Positions 41,139 to 49,783 are shown, numbered from the stretch's first letter. The stretch is DNA of 64,000 nt from Blastococcus sp. TF02A-35 (GCF_004571075.1 NZ_SPQP01000007.1:1-64000), one strand, 5' to 3'. Notes: generated by a model from the sequence alone, not told the origin. A program made the numbers and translations.

Positions 41139-42214
41139 GGCAGGCGCACCGCGCGGACGGCGAGCACGTCGGGCAGGTGGTCGGCGACCAGGGTGAACGA
41201 GTCGCCCTCGTCGGCGCTGGCGTAGACGCAGCCGTCCCGGGTGCCGACGTACACGCCGGTCGGGTCGTCCTCGTCGACGCAGAACGCATCGCGCATGACC
41301 GCGGTCCACGCGCCGTCCGGCAGCCCGTCCGCGGACTCCGTCCAGGTCGCCCCGCCGTCCCGGGTGCGGTGCACCCGGAGCCGCCCGGCGGGCGGGACCC
41401 GCTGCATGTCGGCGACCAGGGGCACCACCCACGCCGTCCCGGGCACCGACGGCGAAGCGGCGATGGGGAACCCGAAGTCGGCGGGCAGCCCGTCGGCGAT
41501 CGAGGACCAGTGGCGGCCGGCGTCCTCGGTCCGGAAGACCCCGAAGTGGTTCTGCGCCACCATCGTGTCCGGGTCCGCCGCGTCGACGGCGACCTTGTGC
41601 ACGCACTGGCCGTACTCCGGTGGCTCCGGCAGGAACGGGGCGGTGATCCCGAGGTTGCGCGGCTCCCACCGCTGCCCGCCGTCCTCGCTGACGTAGACGC
41701 CGCCGGTGCTCATCGCGATCGTCACCCGGTCCGACGCCGGGTCCGGCAGGATCGTGTGCACCGCTCCCCCGCCACCGCCGGGCTCCCACGTGGGCCGGTG
41801 CGGGTGGTCCCAGTGGCCCCGCACGAGCGAGAAGCTGCAGCCGCCGTCGGTGCTGCGCCACAGCGAGTGCGGCTCGCAGCCGGCCCACACGACGTCGGGC
41901 CGGTCGGCCGAGTCCGGCCGCAGCTGCCAGACCCGCTCCAGGGCCGCCCCGGCGTCCTCCGGGAAGCGGATCGCGCCGGACTCGGTCTCCTGCCAGCTGG
42001 CCCCGAGGTCGTCGGACCACATCACGGTCGGGCCCCAGTGGCCGTACTGGATGCCCGCCAGGATGCGCGGGCGCGACCGGCGGGTGTCCACGCAGACGGC
42101 GGCGACCTCCTGGGCGAGCAGGTGCGGCTCGCCCAGCTCCCAGGTCCGCCGCCCGTCCTCGCTGCGGGCCAGCCACAGCCCCTTGCGCGTCCCGATGGCC
42201 AGCAGATCGGTCAT
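41135..42214 (-). CDS. BNR-repeat beta-propeller protein (exo-alpha-sialidase/glycosidase-like fold)
   Basis: A 359-residue cytoplasmic protein made of BNR/Asp-box repeats: 'WSDDLGASWQE', 'WRSTDGGCSFSL', 'VSEDGGQRWEP', 'FRTEDAGRHWSS', 'HRTRDGGATWTE' and 'YASADEGDSFTL'. No signal peptide and no sialidase FRIP/Arg triad is evident, so hydrolase activity is doubtful. It is coupled to the MoaD-like gene, an arrangement I recall as common in actinobacteria; the joint function is unknown to me. Confidence 0.82.
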   Translation of the reverse strand: MTDLLAIGTRKGLWLARSEDGRRTWELGEPHLLAQEVAAVCVDTRRSRPRILAGIQYGHWGPTVMWSDDLGASWQETESGAIRFPEDAGAALERVWQLRPDSADRPDVVWAGCEPHSLWRSTDGGCSFSLVRGHWDHPHRPTWEPGGGGGAVHTILPDPASDRVTIAMSTGGVYVSEDGGQRWEPRNLGITAPFLPEPPEYGQCVHKVAVDAADPDTMVAQNHFGVFRTEDAGRHWSSIADGLPADFGFPIAASPSVPGTAWVVPLVADMQRVPPAGRLRVHRTRDGGATWTESADGLPDGAWTAVMRDAFCVDEDDPTGVYVGTRDGCVYASADEGDSFTLVADHLPDVLAVRAVRLP

Positions 42215-42269
42215 GACACCCCTCCGAGTCGACGGTCCTGGGAGGTAGGACCGGAGGGGGACGCAGAAC

Positions 42270-42680
42270 TCAGCGGCGGGTGGCGCCGCCCTCGGTGGTG
42301 CCGTGCTGCGGGTGCTGCCCGTCCGGGGTCAGGCCGGGGGCGAGCCGCTGCGCCTCGGCGCGCAGCTTCTCGGCGGCCGTGCGGTCCTCGTCGGCGCGGG
42401 CCGCCCGCTCACGGGCCTGCTGCTCGGCGAGGGCGGCGCGCTCCTGGACCTCCGCCATCTCCCGACGGGCGGCCGCGGCCTGCTCCTCCGCGAGGGCCTG
42501 CTCCTTGTCCGCGCGCGCGGCGCGGACCTGCGCCTCGTGCAGGCTCTCCCGCGCCTGCTCGCGGTGCTGGGCCTCACGGCGCACACGGGCGACCCGGGCC
42601 CGCTTACCGAGGGCCAGCGCCAGCAGTGCCAGCAGCACCAGCACGACGACGACGATGAGCACGATCTGCCAGGTCTCCAC
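42270..42680 (-). CDS. Single-pass membrane protein with long cytoplasmic coiled coil
   Basis: 136 residues. A hydrophobic helix (about 6-26, 'IVLIVVVVLVLLALLALAL') is followed by about 85 residues of Arg/Glu/Ala-rich heptads ('REMAEVQERAALAEQQARERAARADED'-like) and a short polar tail. Similar small proteins are common in Geodermatophilaceae; no function is known. Confidence 0.75.
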   Translation of the reverse strand: METWQIVLIVVVVLVLLALLALALGKRARVARVRREAQHREQARESLHEAQVRAARADKEQALAEEQAAAARREMAEVQERAALAEQQARERAARADEDRTAAEKLRAEAQRLAPGLTPDGQHPQHGTTEGGATRR

Positions 42681-42755
42681 GGCAACCCCTCCTCCGAAGT
42701 CGCCTCGTGGGTGCCCGAGGTCACCTGCGGGGAAACGCCTCCGGAAGCCCGGTGA

Positions 42756-43976
42756 TCACTTCAGCGCGCTGCCGGCCTGCCACTCGTCCCACGGGATCGC
42801 CCAGTCGTAGATGTCGCCGTCGGCGGCCGACAGGGTGGGCCCGATGGAGCCCTTGATCTCCACGACGTCGCCGGGCTGGGAGAAGTTGTAGAACCAGGCC
42901 GCCCGGTCCGTGGAGAGGTTGATGCAGCCGTGGGACACGTTCTCGCGGCCCTGCTGGGCCACCGACCACGGAGCCGCGTGCACGAACTCACCGTTGTTGG
43001 AGAGGCGGACCGCGTACTCCACCGGCGTGCGGTACCCGTTCGGGCTGTCGACCGGGGTGCCGTAGGTGCTCGAGTCCATGATCCGGTTCCGGTTCAGCTC
43101 CGTCACCACGTGCGGCCCGTTGCGGCTCGGGAAGTCCGGCCCGCCCGCGCTCATCGGGAAGGTCTGCACCAGCTGGTCGCCGTCGTAGACCTCCATGGTG
43201 TGGGTGCTCGCGTCCGCGACCGACACGTGCCGGTCGCCCACGGAGAAGCTGACCGAGCGGTTCTTCTCGCCCCACACGCCCTCGCCGAAGTCGACGCCGT
43301 AGAGGTTGGCGTCGAGGGTGACCTCGATGTTCGCCGGCCAGTACTGGGACGGGCGGAAGTGCACCTCGGAGTCGTCGAGCCAGCTCCAGACGCCGTCGGT
43401 GGGCGTGGAGCTGGTGACCAGCAGGTGGCTCTCGACGGCGGCCTTGTCGGCGACCGGCTCCTCGAAGTAGACGCGGATCGGCATGCCGACGCCGACCTCC
43501 ATGCCGTCGAGCGGGCCGATCGAGGGGGTGGTGACGCTCTCGGGGGTGACCGTCGTGAAGGTCGCCGTCTCCGTGGTCTCCTGGTCGTCCTCGTTCACCG
43601 CGGTGGCCGTGAGCGTGTAGCTGGTGCCGTAGGCCAGCGGGGTCTCCGGGACCCAGACCTGGGCCGGGGCGCCGTCCTCGGCCGGCTCGTCGGCGACCGG
43701 CTCCGCGTCCTGCGTCGCCGGGCCCAGGCTGCCGGGCACCGGGGCGCCGGCCCCGTCGGTCACGGTGACCTCGCCGAGCTCGCCGCCGTCGACGGCGATC
43801 TCGAGCGGGACGACGGGCGAGACGTCGGCCGCCCCGTCCTCGACGGCCAGCTCGACGGTCGCCGGCGCGGCCTCGGCGGCGGGCTGGCCGGACTTCCCGG
43901 CATCGTCCCCGCTGCACCCGGCCAGGAGGACCAGCGTCCCCGCGGCGATCATCGCGGCTGTCCGTCGCACCTGCAC
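42756..43976 (-). CDS. L,D-transpeptidase lipoprotein
   Basis: A 406-residue exported lipoprotein with signal peptide and lipobox 'LVLLAGC' (Cys at about 22). Bacterial Ig-like domains (about 50-250, with 'GPLDGMEVGVGMPIRVYFEEPV') are followed by a YkuD catalytic domain. Its active site is 'FVHAAPWSVAQQGRENVSHGCINLS' (cited in part), with the nucleophilic Cys in SHGCIN. It makes 3-3 peptidoglycan cross-links, like mycobacterial LdtMt2. GTG at 43976 is chosen because AGAGGAG precedes it and it exposes the signal peptide. Confidence 0.93.
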   Translation of the reverse strand: MQVRRTAAMIAAGTLVLLAGCSGDDAGKSGQPAAEAAPATVELAVEDGAADVSPVVPLEIAVDGGELGEVTVTDGAGAPVPGSLGPATQDAEPVADEPAEDGAPAQVWVPETPLAYGTSYTLTATAVNEDDQETTETATFTTVTPESVTTPSIGPLDGMEVGVGMPIRVYFEEPVADKAAVESHLLVTSSTPTDGVWSWLDDSEVHFRPSQYWPANIEVTLDANLYGVDFGEGVWGEKNRSVSFSVGDRHVSVADASTHTMEVYDGDQLVQTFPMSAGGPDFPSRNGPHVVTELNRNRIMDSSTYGTPVDSPNGYRTPVEYAVRLSNNGEFVHAAPWSVAQQGRENVSHGCINLSTDRAAWFYNFSQPGDVVEIKGSIGPTLSAADGDIYDWAIPWDEWQAGSALK

Positions 43977-44152
43977 CGACTCCTCTTCCCCCGCCTCGCC
44001 CCACCCGGGGCGAGCCTCGTCCTCATCAGTGTCCACGGAGATGCGACACCGTGGTGGCCACCACGTGTGGCGAAGCCCTCCCCGGGCGCTGTCATGTCCG
44101 CGGCACCACGCTGGTATCGTTCTCTCTCGTTGCCCGGCCAGCCGGTGCACAC

Positions 44153-44228
<76 letters not shown>

Positions 44229-44237
44229 GGATCGACC

Positions 44238-44267
44238 AGCGGCTTCTCCCTCCCGGGAGGAGCCGCT
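44238..44267. terminator. Terminator hairpin downstream of tRNA-Lys
   Basis: Stem AGCGGCTTCTCCC / GGGAGGAGCCGCT with one G-U pair and a 4-nt loop, 10 nt after the tRNA CCA. A homologous hairpin follows the right-hand repeat at 51560, so the duplication reaches functionally beyond the tRNA. Confidence 0.75.
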
Positions 44268-44697
44268 TCGTCGTTCACGAGGCTCTGTGGGCGCATTGTG
44301 GGCGCATCCGGTGCCGGAGTGGTCGCACGCGGGCGCACCATCGCCTCCGCTGCGTCCGCCGCTCCGCGGCCGACGCCGTCCAGCAGGTGGCTGTACGTGT
44401 CGACCGTCAGCCGCACCGACGAGTGGCCCATCCGCTTCGACACGACCGCGACGTCGACGCCGCCGGCGAGCATCAGCGAGGCTGCCCCGTGCCGCAGGTC
44501 GTGCAGGCGCACCTGCCGCAGCCCGGCGGCCTCGGAGAGGCGCAGAAACGTCTTGGTGACCTGCCCCGGGGAGAGGTCGGTGCCGTTCTCGCGGGCGAAC
44601 ACCCGGTCGTTGTCGGTGTAGCCACTTCCCCACTGCTGCCGCTCGGCGTCCTGGGCGAAGCGGTGGGCCATGAGCGCGCCGACCGTGCGGCCGGCGC

Positions 44698-44883
44698 GAC
44701 CCCTTTCAGCCTGTCCCCCAGGGCGAACCGACGAACGTCGGAGAGCTCGACTCCTGGGGCCACGCCCTCGCGCACCTGCAGAGCGTCGGCCTGGCCGGGC
44801 TGCCGCCGGCGCCGGCGCGCCGGGCCCTGGCCGCCTTCCCGGAGCGGTACGGCTCGGTCCTGCCCCGGCGGCCCGCCGCATGA
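44698..44883 (+). pseudogene. 3' remnant of an unidentified element gene
   Basis: An open frame without a start codon, reading '...NVGELDSWGHALAHLQSV' and then '...RALAAFPERYGSVLPRRPAA'. The stop overlaps the next ATG (ATGA), as in an intact operon, and the composition is protein-like, so it is the tail of a real gene. It begins where the opposite-strand integrase similarity ends, which places a deletion junction near 44697. Confidence 0.6.
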
Positions 44884-45131
44884 CCTGGACCCCCACTCTC
44901 TTCGACGAGCCCACGACCCGGGCCACGGTCTCCGTCGACGTCGGACCGCGCTCCGCATGGCTCACCGGCTACGGCCTCAACGGCTACCTCGACGAACTCG
45001 ACTGCCCGCGCATGTGGTGCCCCGTCCGGAAGCGACTCACCATCCCGGTCGACCGGGTCGGCGACCTCCTCGCCCTGCTCGAGCACCGCGACCACCGCGT
45101 CGTCGAGCTCCGATCCGTGGCCGAAGCATGA
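44880..45131 (+). CDS. Small hypothetical protein of the element, 83 aa
   Basis: 'MTWTPTLFDEPTTRATVSV', then 'GYLDELDCPRMWCPVRKRLTIPVDRVGDLLALLEHRDHRVVEL' (in part). Two cysteines lie five residues apart. Similar short genes often sit before RepA-like ATPases in actinobacterial elements. Both ends overlap neighbours by 4 nt (ATGA), indicating a replication operon. Function unknown. Confidence 0.75.
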   Translation: MTWTPTLFDEPTTRATVSVDVGPRSAWLTGYGLNGYLDELDCPRMWCPVRKRLTIPVDRVGDLLALLEHRDHRVVELRSVAEA

Positions 45132-46165
45132 GCGCGCCCCGCCTCGTCGAAGCAGACGACCCATGGAACCTCGCCGACCCGTACTCGGACGTCCCTCCAC
45201 CCAGCCACCCGCCCGAAGAGACGCCCGCCCCGCGCGCGAAACCGCCGCTCCGGGACCGGGTCCTCACCCGCGGCGCCCTCGCCCAGCTTCCCGAACCCGA
45301 GCCGCTGATCGACCGCACCATCGACCGACGCACTGTCGCCGTCATCGCCGGCCACTTCGGCTCCCTCAAGAGCTTCGTGCTGCAGGACTGGGCCGCCAGC
45401 ATCGCCACCGGCCGGAAGTGGATGAGTCGACCCGTCCACCAAGGCCCCGTCCTCTACGTCGCCGCCGAAGGCGCCCACGGCCTTCACTCACGCTTTACCG
45501 CCTGGGAGTACGGGTGGCACCGCAACATCCCCGACGACCATCTGACCGTCCTCCTCGAGCCCGTCAACCTCCTCGACGCCCAGGCCGTCACCGAGCTCTG
45601 CCACCTCGCAGCCGGCCGCGCCCTCGTCGTCATCGACACCCTCGCCCGCTGCATGGTCGCCGCAGACGAGAACAGCGCCAAGGACATGGGCATCGCCGTC
45701 GACGCCCTCTACCGCCTCCGCGACGCCACCAACGGCGGCACCATCGCCGTCACCCACCACACCGGCAAGGACCGCTCCACCATCCGCGGGTCCTCCGCCA
45801 TCGAAGCCGGCGTCGACACCGTCTACACCACCGAAGGCGACGCCCACCTGGTCCACCTCAAGCGCACCAAGCGCAAGGACGGACCACGCGAAGACCAACT
45901 CCAGATCAAGCTCAGCGCCGTCCTCGACAGCGGCGTCATCGTGTCCGCGCTCGCCGCGGACATGAAGCCCAACGCCCGCGACCTTATGTCCGTGTTCGTG
46001 TCCGCATTCGGCTCCACCGGAGCCAGCAAAGCTGACCTCTGAGCAGTCGCGAACCTCTCCCCCTCCAGCTTTCACCGCTCCCTAAACGGGCTGGTCGAAG
46101 CCGGAATCCTCGTCAACCACGGCAGCGACGCCCGCCCCTTCTACCGAGCCGGAGACGACCAGTGA
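45128..46165 (+). pseudogene. RepA-like RecA-fold ATPase with in-frame TGA
   Basis: A RecA/KaiC-like helicase-type ATPase: a variant P-loop 'VIAGHFGSLKSFVLQDWA', 'VLYVAAEGAHGLHSRF', Walker B 'ALVVIDTLARC' and sensor 'IAVTHHTGKDRSTIRGSSAI'. A TGA at 46040 ends the frame after 304 residues. Translation after it continues as a clear winged-helix tail, 'AVANLSPSSFHRSLNGLVEA', to the next stop at 46163. Reading the TGA as Trp restores 'ASKADLWAVANLS', so a TGG-to-TGA nonsense change is likely. Confidence 0.8.
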
Positions 46166-46244
46166 TGTCCGCATGTCCGCGACTGTCCGCACCGCACGGG
46201 CATGTCCGTCCGTTCGCTCCTCCCTTAGGGAGCGGACACGGACA
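46166..46244. repeat. Cluster of TGTCCG repeats after the rep-like gene
   Basis: TGTCCGC at 46166, 46174 and 46184, TGTCCGT at 46203, and two inverted copies (CGGACA) at 46233 and 46239. The inner part CGCTCC-N8-GGAGCG (46215-46234) forms a hairpin. Such iteron-like arrays beside a replication gene may be an origin or an operator. No convincing gene covers 46166-46440. Confidence 0.5.
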
Positions 46245-46440
46245 GCGAAGCCAGCCCAGGCGCGACCGGCGGGTCGCCGGCAGCCTGGTTGTCTGCGCAG
46301 ACGCCGCGCGCGTGGCTGGACGATGGTTCGGTCCGCGTCGGGGCCTGGTGAACGCCTCGGCGAGGATCGTCGACCGCGCGCCCACGTTGCGCCCACAGCG
46401 TGCGTCGGCGCTGATCAGTAGCGCGTCCGCTGACAACGGA

Positions 46441-46728
46441 TCAGGTGGGCTGCAGGCCGAGCAGGTTGCCTGCGGTGCCCAGCAGCACACCGGCCACGAG
46501 GAGGGTGACCGCCCATCCGCGTCTGGCCTGGCTGCCCAGCACGTGCTCGATGACGTCGTTCAGCAGCATCTGCTGGCCGTAGGAGCCTTCCGGGTTGTTG
46601 CGGGGGTTGGCGGCGCGCCATCGCTGCAGGCTCCGGGTCGCGCGCTTCCCCTCCCTCACCAGCAGGGCGATGCCGACCAGTTCAGCAGCAAGGGCGAGCA
46701 GGGTGCAGGTCACGGCCGCTGCGGTCAT
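46441..46728 (-). CDS. Small membrane protein, 95 aa
   Basis: Two hydrophobic helices (about 5-23 and 72-92) flank a polar loop with 'RWRAANPRNNPEGSYGQQMLLNDVIEHVLGSQ' (cited in part). No family recognised. It is divergent from the 81-aa ORF, with 38 nt between starts. Confidence 0.7.
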   Translation of the reverse strand: MTAAAVTCTLLALAAELVGIALLVREGKRATRSLQRWRAANPRNNPEGSYGQQMLLNDVIEHVLGSQARRGWAVTLLVAGVLLGTAGNLLGLQPT

Positions 46729-46766
46729 GGCCGGCAGTGTGCCGGGCGGTGTGCGGCGTGAGCGGC

Positions 46767-47012
46767 ATGACCACTCTCATTGCACCTTCTGACCCGCGAT
46801 ACGTCGACCCGGCGGAGTGGCGTCAGGCCGTGGCCGCCTGGCGTGCGGGTGGGCTGCTCAACGCGCTCGAGGAGCTGTCGAAGCGGTCGGGTGACAGCAC
46901 TCCCCTGGCCGTGCTGGACGCCGGGATGGCGCTGCACCGGCTGCTGGTCGATGTGGGCCTGGCAGACGGGCGCGCCCCGCTGGCTGCTGACGCGTGGCGG
47001 GAGGAGCCGTGA
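46767..47012 (+). CDS. Hypothetical protein, 81 aa
   Basis: 'MTTLIAPSDPRYVDPAEWRQ', then 'GGLLNALEELSKRSGDSTP' and 'LDAGMALHRLLVDVGLADG'; probably all helical and soluble. ATG 46767 is chosen over the upstream start at 46737 because the extra residues are Cys/Arg-rich and overlap the divergent promoter. Function unknown. Confidence 0.65.
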   Translation: MTTLIAPSDPRYVDPAEWRQAVAAWRAGGLLNALEELSKRSGDSTPLAVLDAGMALHRLLVDVGLADGRAPLAADAWREEP

Positions 47013-47081
47013 AGTGGGCGCAGACGATGGGAAGTGGGGGCGAGCCGCACGCGAGGGGCCGTGTCCCCGGTGAAGCGCGGC

Positions 47082-47131
47082 TGCCCGCGCAGAAGGTGTG
47101 CTGGACGCACCGCACACCTTCTGCGCGGGCA
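47082..47131. terminator. Perfect 19-bp hairpin between convergent ORFs
   Basis: TGCCCGCGCAGAAGGTGTG (47082-47100), a 12-nt loop, and the exact complement at 47113-47131. It separates the 81-aa + strand ORF from the 58-aa - strand ORF and probably terminates both. Confidence 0.8.
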
Positions 47132-47140
47132 CGGCGCGCC

Positions 47141-47317
47141 CTAGCCCTTCTCGACCACCGTCGAGCCCGGTTGCGCGCCGCCCTTGGCCAGGCGGAACGC
47201 GATGGCGGCGTCCTTGACGATCTGGCTGTAATCCGTGCCGCCGTAGCTCTTGGCGTGCTCCAGGACCTCCACCACCGCGGTGTAGATCGCTGCACGTGCG
47301 TCGGACTCGTTGGCCAT
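47141..47317 (-). CDS. Hypothetical protein, 58 aa
   Basis: 'MANESDARAAIYTAVVEVLE' then 'SYGGTDYSQIVKDAAIAFRLAKG'; an acidic-to-neutral helical protein. ATG 47317 is preceded by GAGGGGACAAC, a good ribosome-binding site, so I prefer it to the start seven codons upstream. Function unknown. Confidence 0.7.
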   Translation of the reverse strand: MANESDARAAIYTAVVEVLEHAKSYGGTDYSQIVKDAAIAFRLAKGGAQPGSTVVEKG

Positions 47318-47384
47318 GTGTTGTCCCCTCGTCTTCACCAGGACCCGGGTGGTCTCGGTTCTCCGCTGAACGTAGCGGCGGGGG

Positions 47385-47447
47385 GTGACGGCCGTGGGTG
47401 AGTCGCAGGACTGGACGCCGGCGTTCCCGGGTCAGCGGCCCCGTTAA
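47385..47447 (+). pseudogene. Terminase-small-subunit-like N-terminal stub
   Basis: GTG 47385 with a G-rich upstream run gives 20 residues ending '...SQDWTPAFPGQRPR' and then TAA. The W-x-P-A-F-P-G-Q-R-P string resembles the start of actinophage terminase small subunits (normally followed by P-F-x-x-G-N). The break at the second Pro/Arg coincides with the beginning of tape-measure-like sequence in another frame, so the rest of the gene was deleted. Confidence 0.5.
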
Positions 47448-48588
47448 CGAGGCCGAGGGCGCTTCCTTGGTCCTGGCGTCGGCGCAGCGGGAGCTGGAGC
47501 GCCAAGCGGCCGCGACCGAGTTCGCGATCAGCGGCGTCACATCAGCGATGGTCGAACAGGCAGCTCAGGCGCTCTCCGCCATCGACTCTGGCTTCGCCTA
47601 CCGCAAGTCGGTCAACGACCTCGAGGACGCGCAGGCAGATCTCGCCGACGCCATCCGGAACCGCACCAGCGCGGACGAGGGCCTGCGAACGTCGCAGGAA
47701 GACGTCGAGCGGGCGCAGCTCGCGTTGGAGGTGCAGACCCTCCGCACTGCCGAGGCTTTCGGTCGGCAGCAGGCGGACCTGTCCGGGCTGTCGACGGACT
47801 CGCTGACGTACCAGCGCATCGTCAAGGAGCAGATGCTGGCCGAGCTGTACCGCCTGCAGTCGGCCGCCGGCCCCGAGATGGCGGCCGCGATCGGGCAGCA
47901 GATCGCCGCGCTCGAGCAGTCCGAGGTGTCGCTGATGGGCACCAGCCAGTCGGCGGGGTTGACGGCGCAGCGGATGCGCGACCTCGGCCTGTCAGTCACA
48001 CAGATCCCCGGCAACAAGACCGTCTTCATCGACGCGCCGACGGCCGAGCAGAAGGCCCGGCTGGAGGCCCTGGGGTTCGCGGTGCGCACCTTGCCCGACG
48101 GCCGGATCTACGTGACGCTGCCGAACGCCGGAGCCGTGGAAGGGCAGCTCGCCGCGTTGGCGCGTGACCGCCGGGCGACGGTGTGGGTCGACCAGCGCAC
48201 GGGGATCAACTACCGGCCGCCGATGGGGGGGGGCGGGCACATCTCGGAGCGCGCCGCTGGCGGTCCGGTGTTCGGTCCTGGCACGGAGACGTCGGACGAC
48301 ATCCCGGCGCTCCTGTCCAACGACGAGCACGTCTGGACTGCACGCGAGGTGCGGGCGGCCGGCGGGCACGGGGCGGTCGAGCAGATCCGGCAGGCCGTGC
48401 TGGCCGGCCGCGGGTTCGCATCCGGCGGCCCGGTGACCACCGGTGCCCGGGCCGCGACCGCTACGGCCCCCGCGCAGCTCCGCGAGGGGCCGCTCCTGCA
48501 GGTGGACACCGTCAACCTGGTCGAGGGCACCCCCGACGACGTCGCCCGGAGGCTGTCCATCGAAGCGCGAACCCGGGGATGGGGCTGA
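47398..48588 (+). pseudogene. Phage tail tape-measure protein, C-terminal fragment
   Basis: Up to 396 residues in frame; real similarity starts near 47443. A helical region ('LASAQRELERQAAATEFAIS', 'SVNDLEDAQADLADAIRNR') is followed by the typical tape-measure tail 'AAGGPVFGPGTETSDDIPALLSNDEHVWTAREV' (in part). Intact proteins are usually over 1,000 residues, so only the C-terminus remains. A run of nine G at about 48225-48233 is a weak spot for sequencing or slippage. Confidence 0.8.
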
Positions 48589-48782
48589 TGGGTCCCACCG
48601 CGGTGACGTGGCGCAGAGCTGCTCCAGCTCCGGCATGGTGGTTGAGTCCCCGCATGGGGCTCAGGTTCCAGGGGGAGGCGGAAGACGGGACACAGCTGCA
48701 CGAGCTTCGCGCGGCACACGTCACCGAGGTGCTGCAGGTCATCACCGAGGACGTGCGGCGGCGCTACTTCAAGGCGCCCTAA
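48588..48782 (+). CDS. Small hypothetical phage-derived protein, 64 aa
   Basis: The ATG overlaps the tape-measure stop (TGATG). The translation 'MGPTAVTWRRAAPAPAWWLS' and 'ELRAAHVTEVLQVITEDVRRRYFKAP' (in part) is protein-like. In phages the gene after the tape measure encodes a minor tail component; this piece is too short to identify. Confidence 0.5.
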   Translation: MGPTAVTWRRAAPAPAWWLSPRMGLRFQGEAEDGTQLHELRAAHVTEVLQVITEDVRRRYFKAP

Positions 48783-48992
48783 CCGTGCCGGAGCGCGGAC
48801 GGGTGGCCAATCGTGGCGCGCCGTGACTCAGCGGACGCGTGCATCACTTCGGGTGACGGCGCGCTGCCGCACTGGTTTCTAGAGTTGACACTGTGACTTC
48901 TGGGATGCCGAACCCGGCGGTTCCCGTTAGGAAGACACCACAGCACTGCCGATGGACGAGCCGTACATCCTTCGCGCGAAAGGAGCGAGCCT

Positions 48993-49370
48993 GTGGCGTT
49001 GATGCACCATGACGACTCTCCTCAGTCGCGAACAACGCGCCTGCGGAGGAGCAGCCGCCCTGACGCAGATGTACTGGTCCATGATGCGGTTCGCCGTGCA
49101 GCTGCCCGCGAGCGGGTGCTGGTTCGGTATCGAGGGTTCTACGCCGGCATCACCCTGCTCGCTGTGGCGGGTCTGGCTCTAGGCCTGGCATCGCTCGTCT
49201 TCGACCTGCCCTCTGCGTGGGCCCCTGTCGCGGCCCTCGTGATCGGTCTGGGGAGCGCCTCAATCGGAGCCCTCATCGGCAGTCGCCTGGAGTACCAGCG
49301 ACGCGCCGAGCGAGCGCAGCTGCTACGTCAGCTGCGGGAGGCCGAGGTTCGCAGCCGCCCGCGGGCATGA
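48993..49370 (+). CDS. Small membrane protein, 125 aa, first of a pair
   Basis: The N-terminal polar region ends in 'DAVRRAAARERVLVRYRGFY', followed by two transmembrane helices (about 49-70 and 76-95) and a basic tail 'RLEYQRRAERAQLLRQLRE'. GTG 48993 has GAAAGGAG upstream. Its stop overlaps the start of the next gene (ATGA), so the two are expressed together. Function unknown. Confidence 0.75.
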   Translation: MALMHHDDSPQSRTTRLRRSSRPDADVLVHDAVRRAAARERVLVRYRGFYAGITLLAVAGLALGLASLVFDLPSAWAPVAALVIGLGSASIGALIGSRLEYQRRAERAQLLRQLREAEVRSRPRA

Positions 49371-49783
49371 CCGATCCCAAGCCCGCGAACGTTGGAGAGC
49401 CGGCTACGACCAAGGTGGCGGCCCCTGCCGACGAGACCATCGCGTTCTCTGAATCGGCCGTCGACGCGTTTGACGCAGCGGCGGACCAGTATGTGGTTGA
49501 CCTGACCGATGTCAGTGCAATGCTGATGCGACGGCAGAACATGGACGCCGTTTCGGCGGCACACGTAGAGACTGCTGCGTCGCTCCTAGCCACAAGGTCG
49601 GGTCGTCGATCAGCGAAAGCGTTGAGCGCCTTCGGAGGTGTGCTGCTCGGTGCTGGGCTGGGTGTGTTCACGTCGGTCATGGCCTCAGAGGCGCCGCGGT
49701 GGACGAGCTTCTCCGTGGCTATCGCGCTGATCTTCTGCACCCTCGGTGGAGTCATGATGGCGGTCGGGCTGCTGCGGGAGTAG
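49367..49783 (+). CDS. Membrane protein with histone-fold-like N-terminal segment, 138 aa
   Basis: Residues about 30-80 ('AVDAFDAAADQYVVDLTDVSAMLMRRQNMDAVSAAHVETAASLL', cited in part) resemble the helix-strand-helix of histone-fold-like bacterial proteins with a 'VSAAHVETAA' end. Two transmembrane helices follow (about 88-108 and 114-134). It pairs with the preceding membrane gene. I know of no tested function. Confidence 0.7.
   Translation: MTDPKPANVGEPATTKVAAPADETIAFSESAVDAFDAAADQYVVDLTDVSAMLMRRQNMDAVSAAHVETAASLLATRSGRRSAKALSAFGGVLLGAGLGVFTSVMASEAPRWTSFSVAIALIFCTLGGVMMAVGLLRE

Noticed and set aside
46173-46421. 82-codon + strand ORF after the RepA-like gene
   Set aside because: Arg/Pro-rich, covers the TGTCCG array, and has no family features.
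48885-48913. TTGACA as a promoter for the 125-aa membrane gene
   Set aside because: The -35 is perfect, but no acceptable -10 hexamer is found 16-18 nt downstream.
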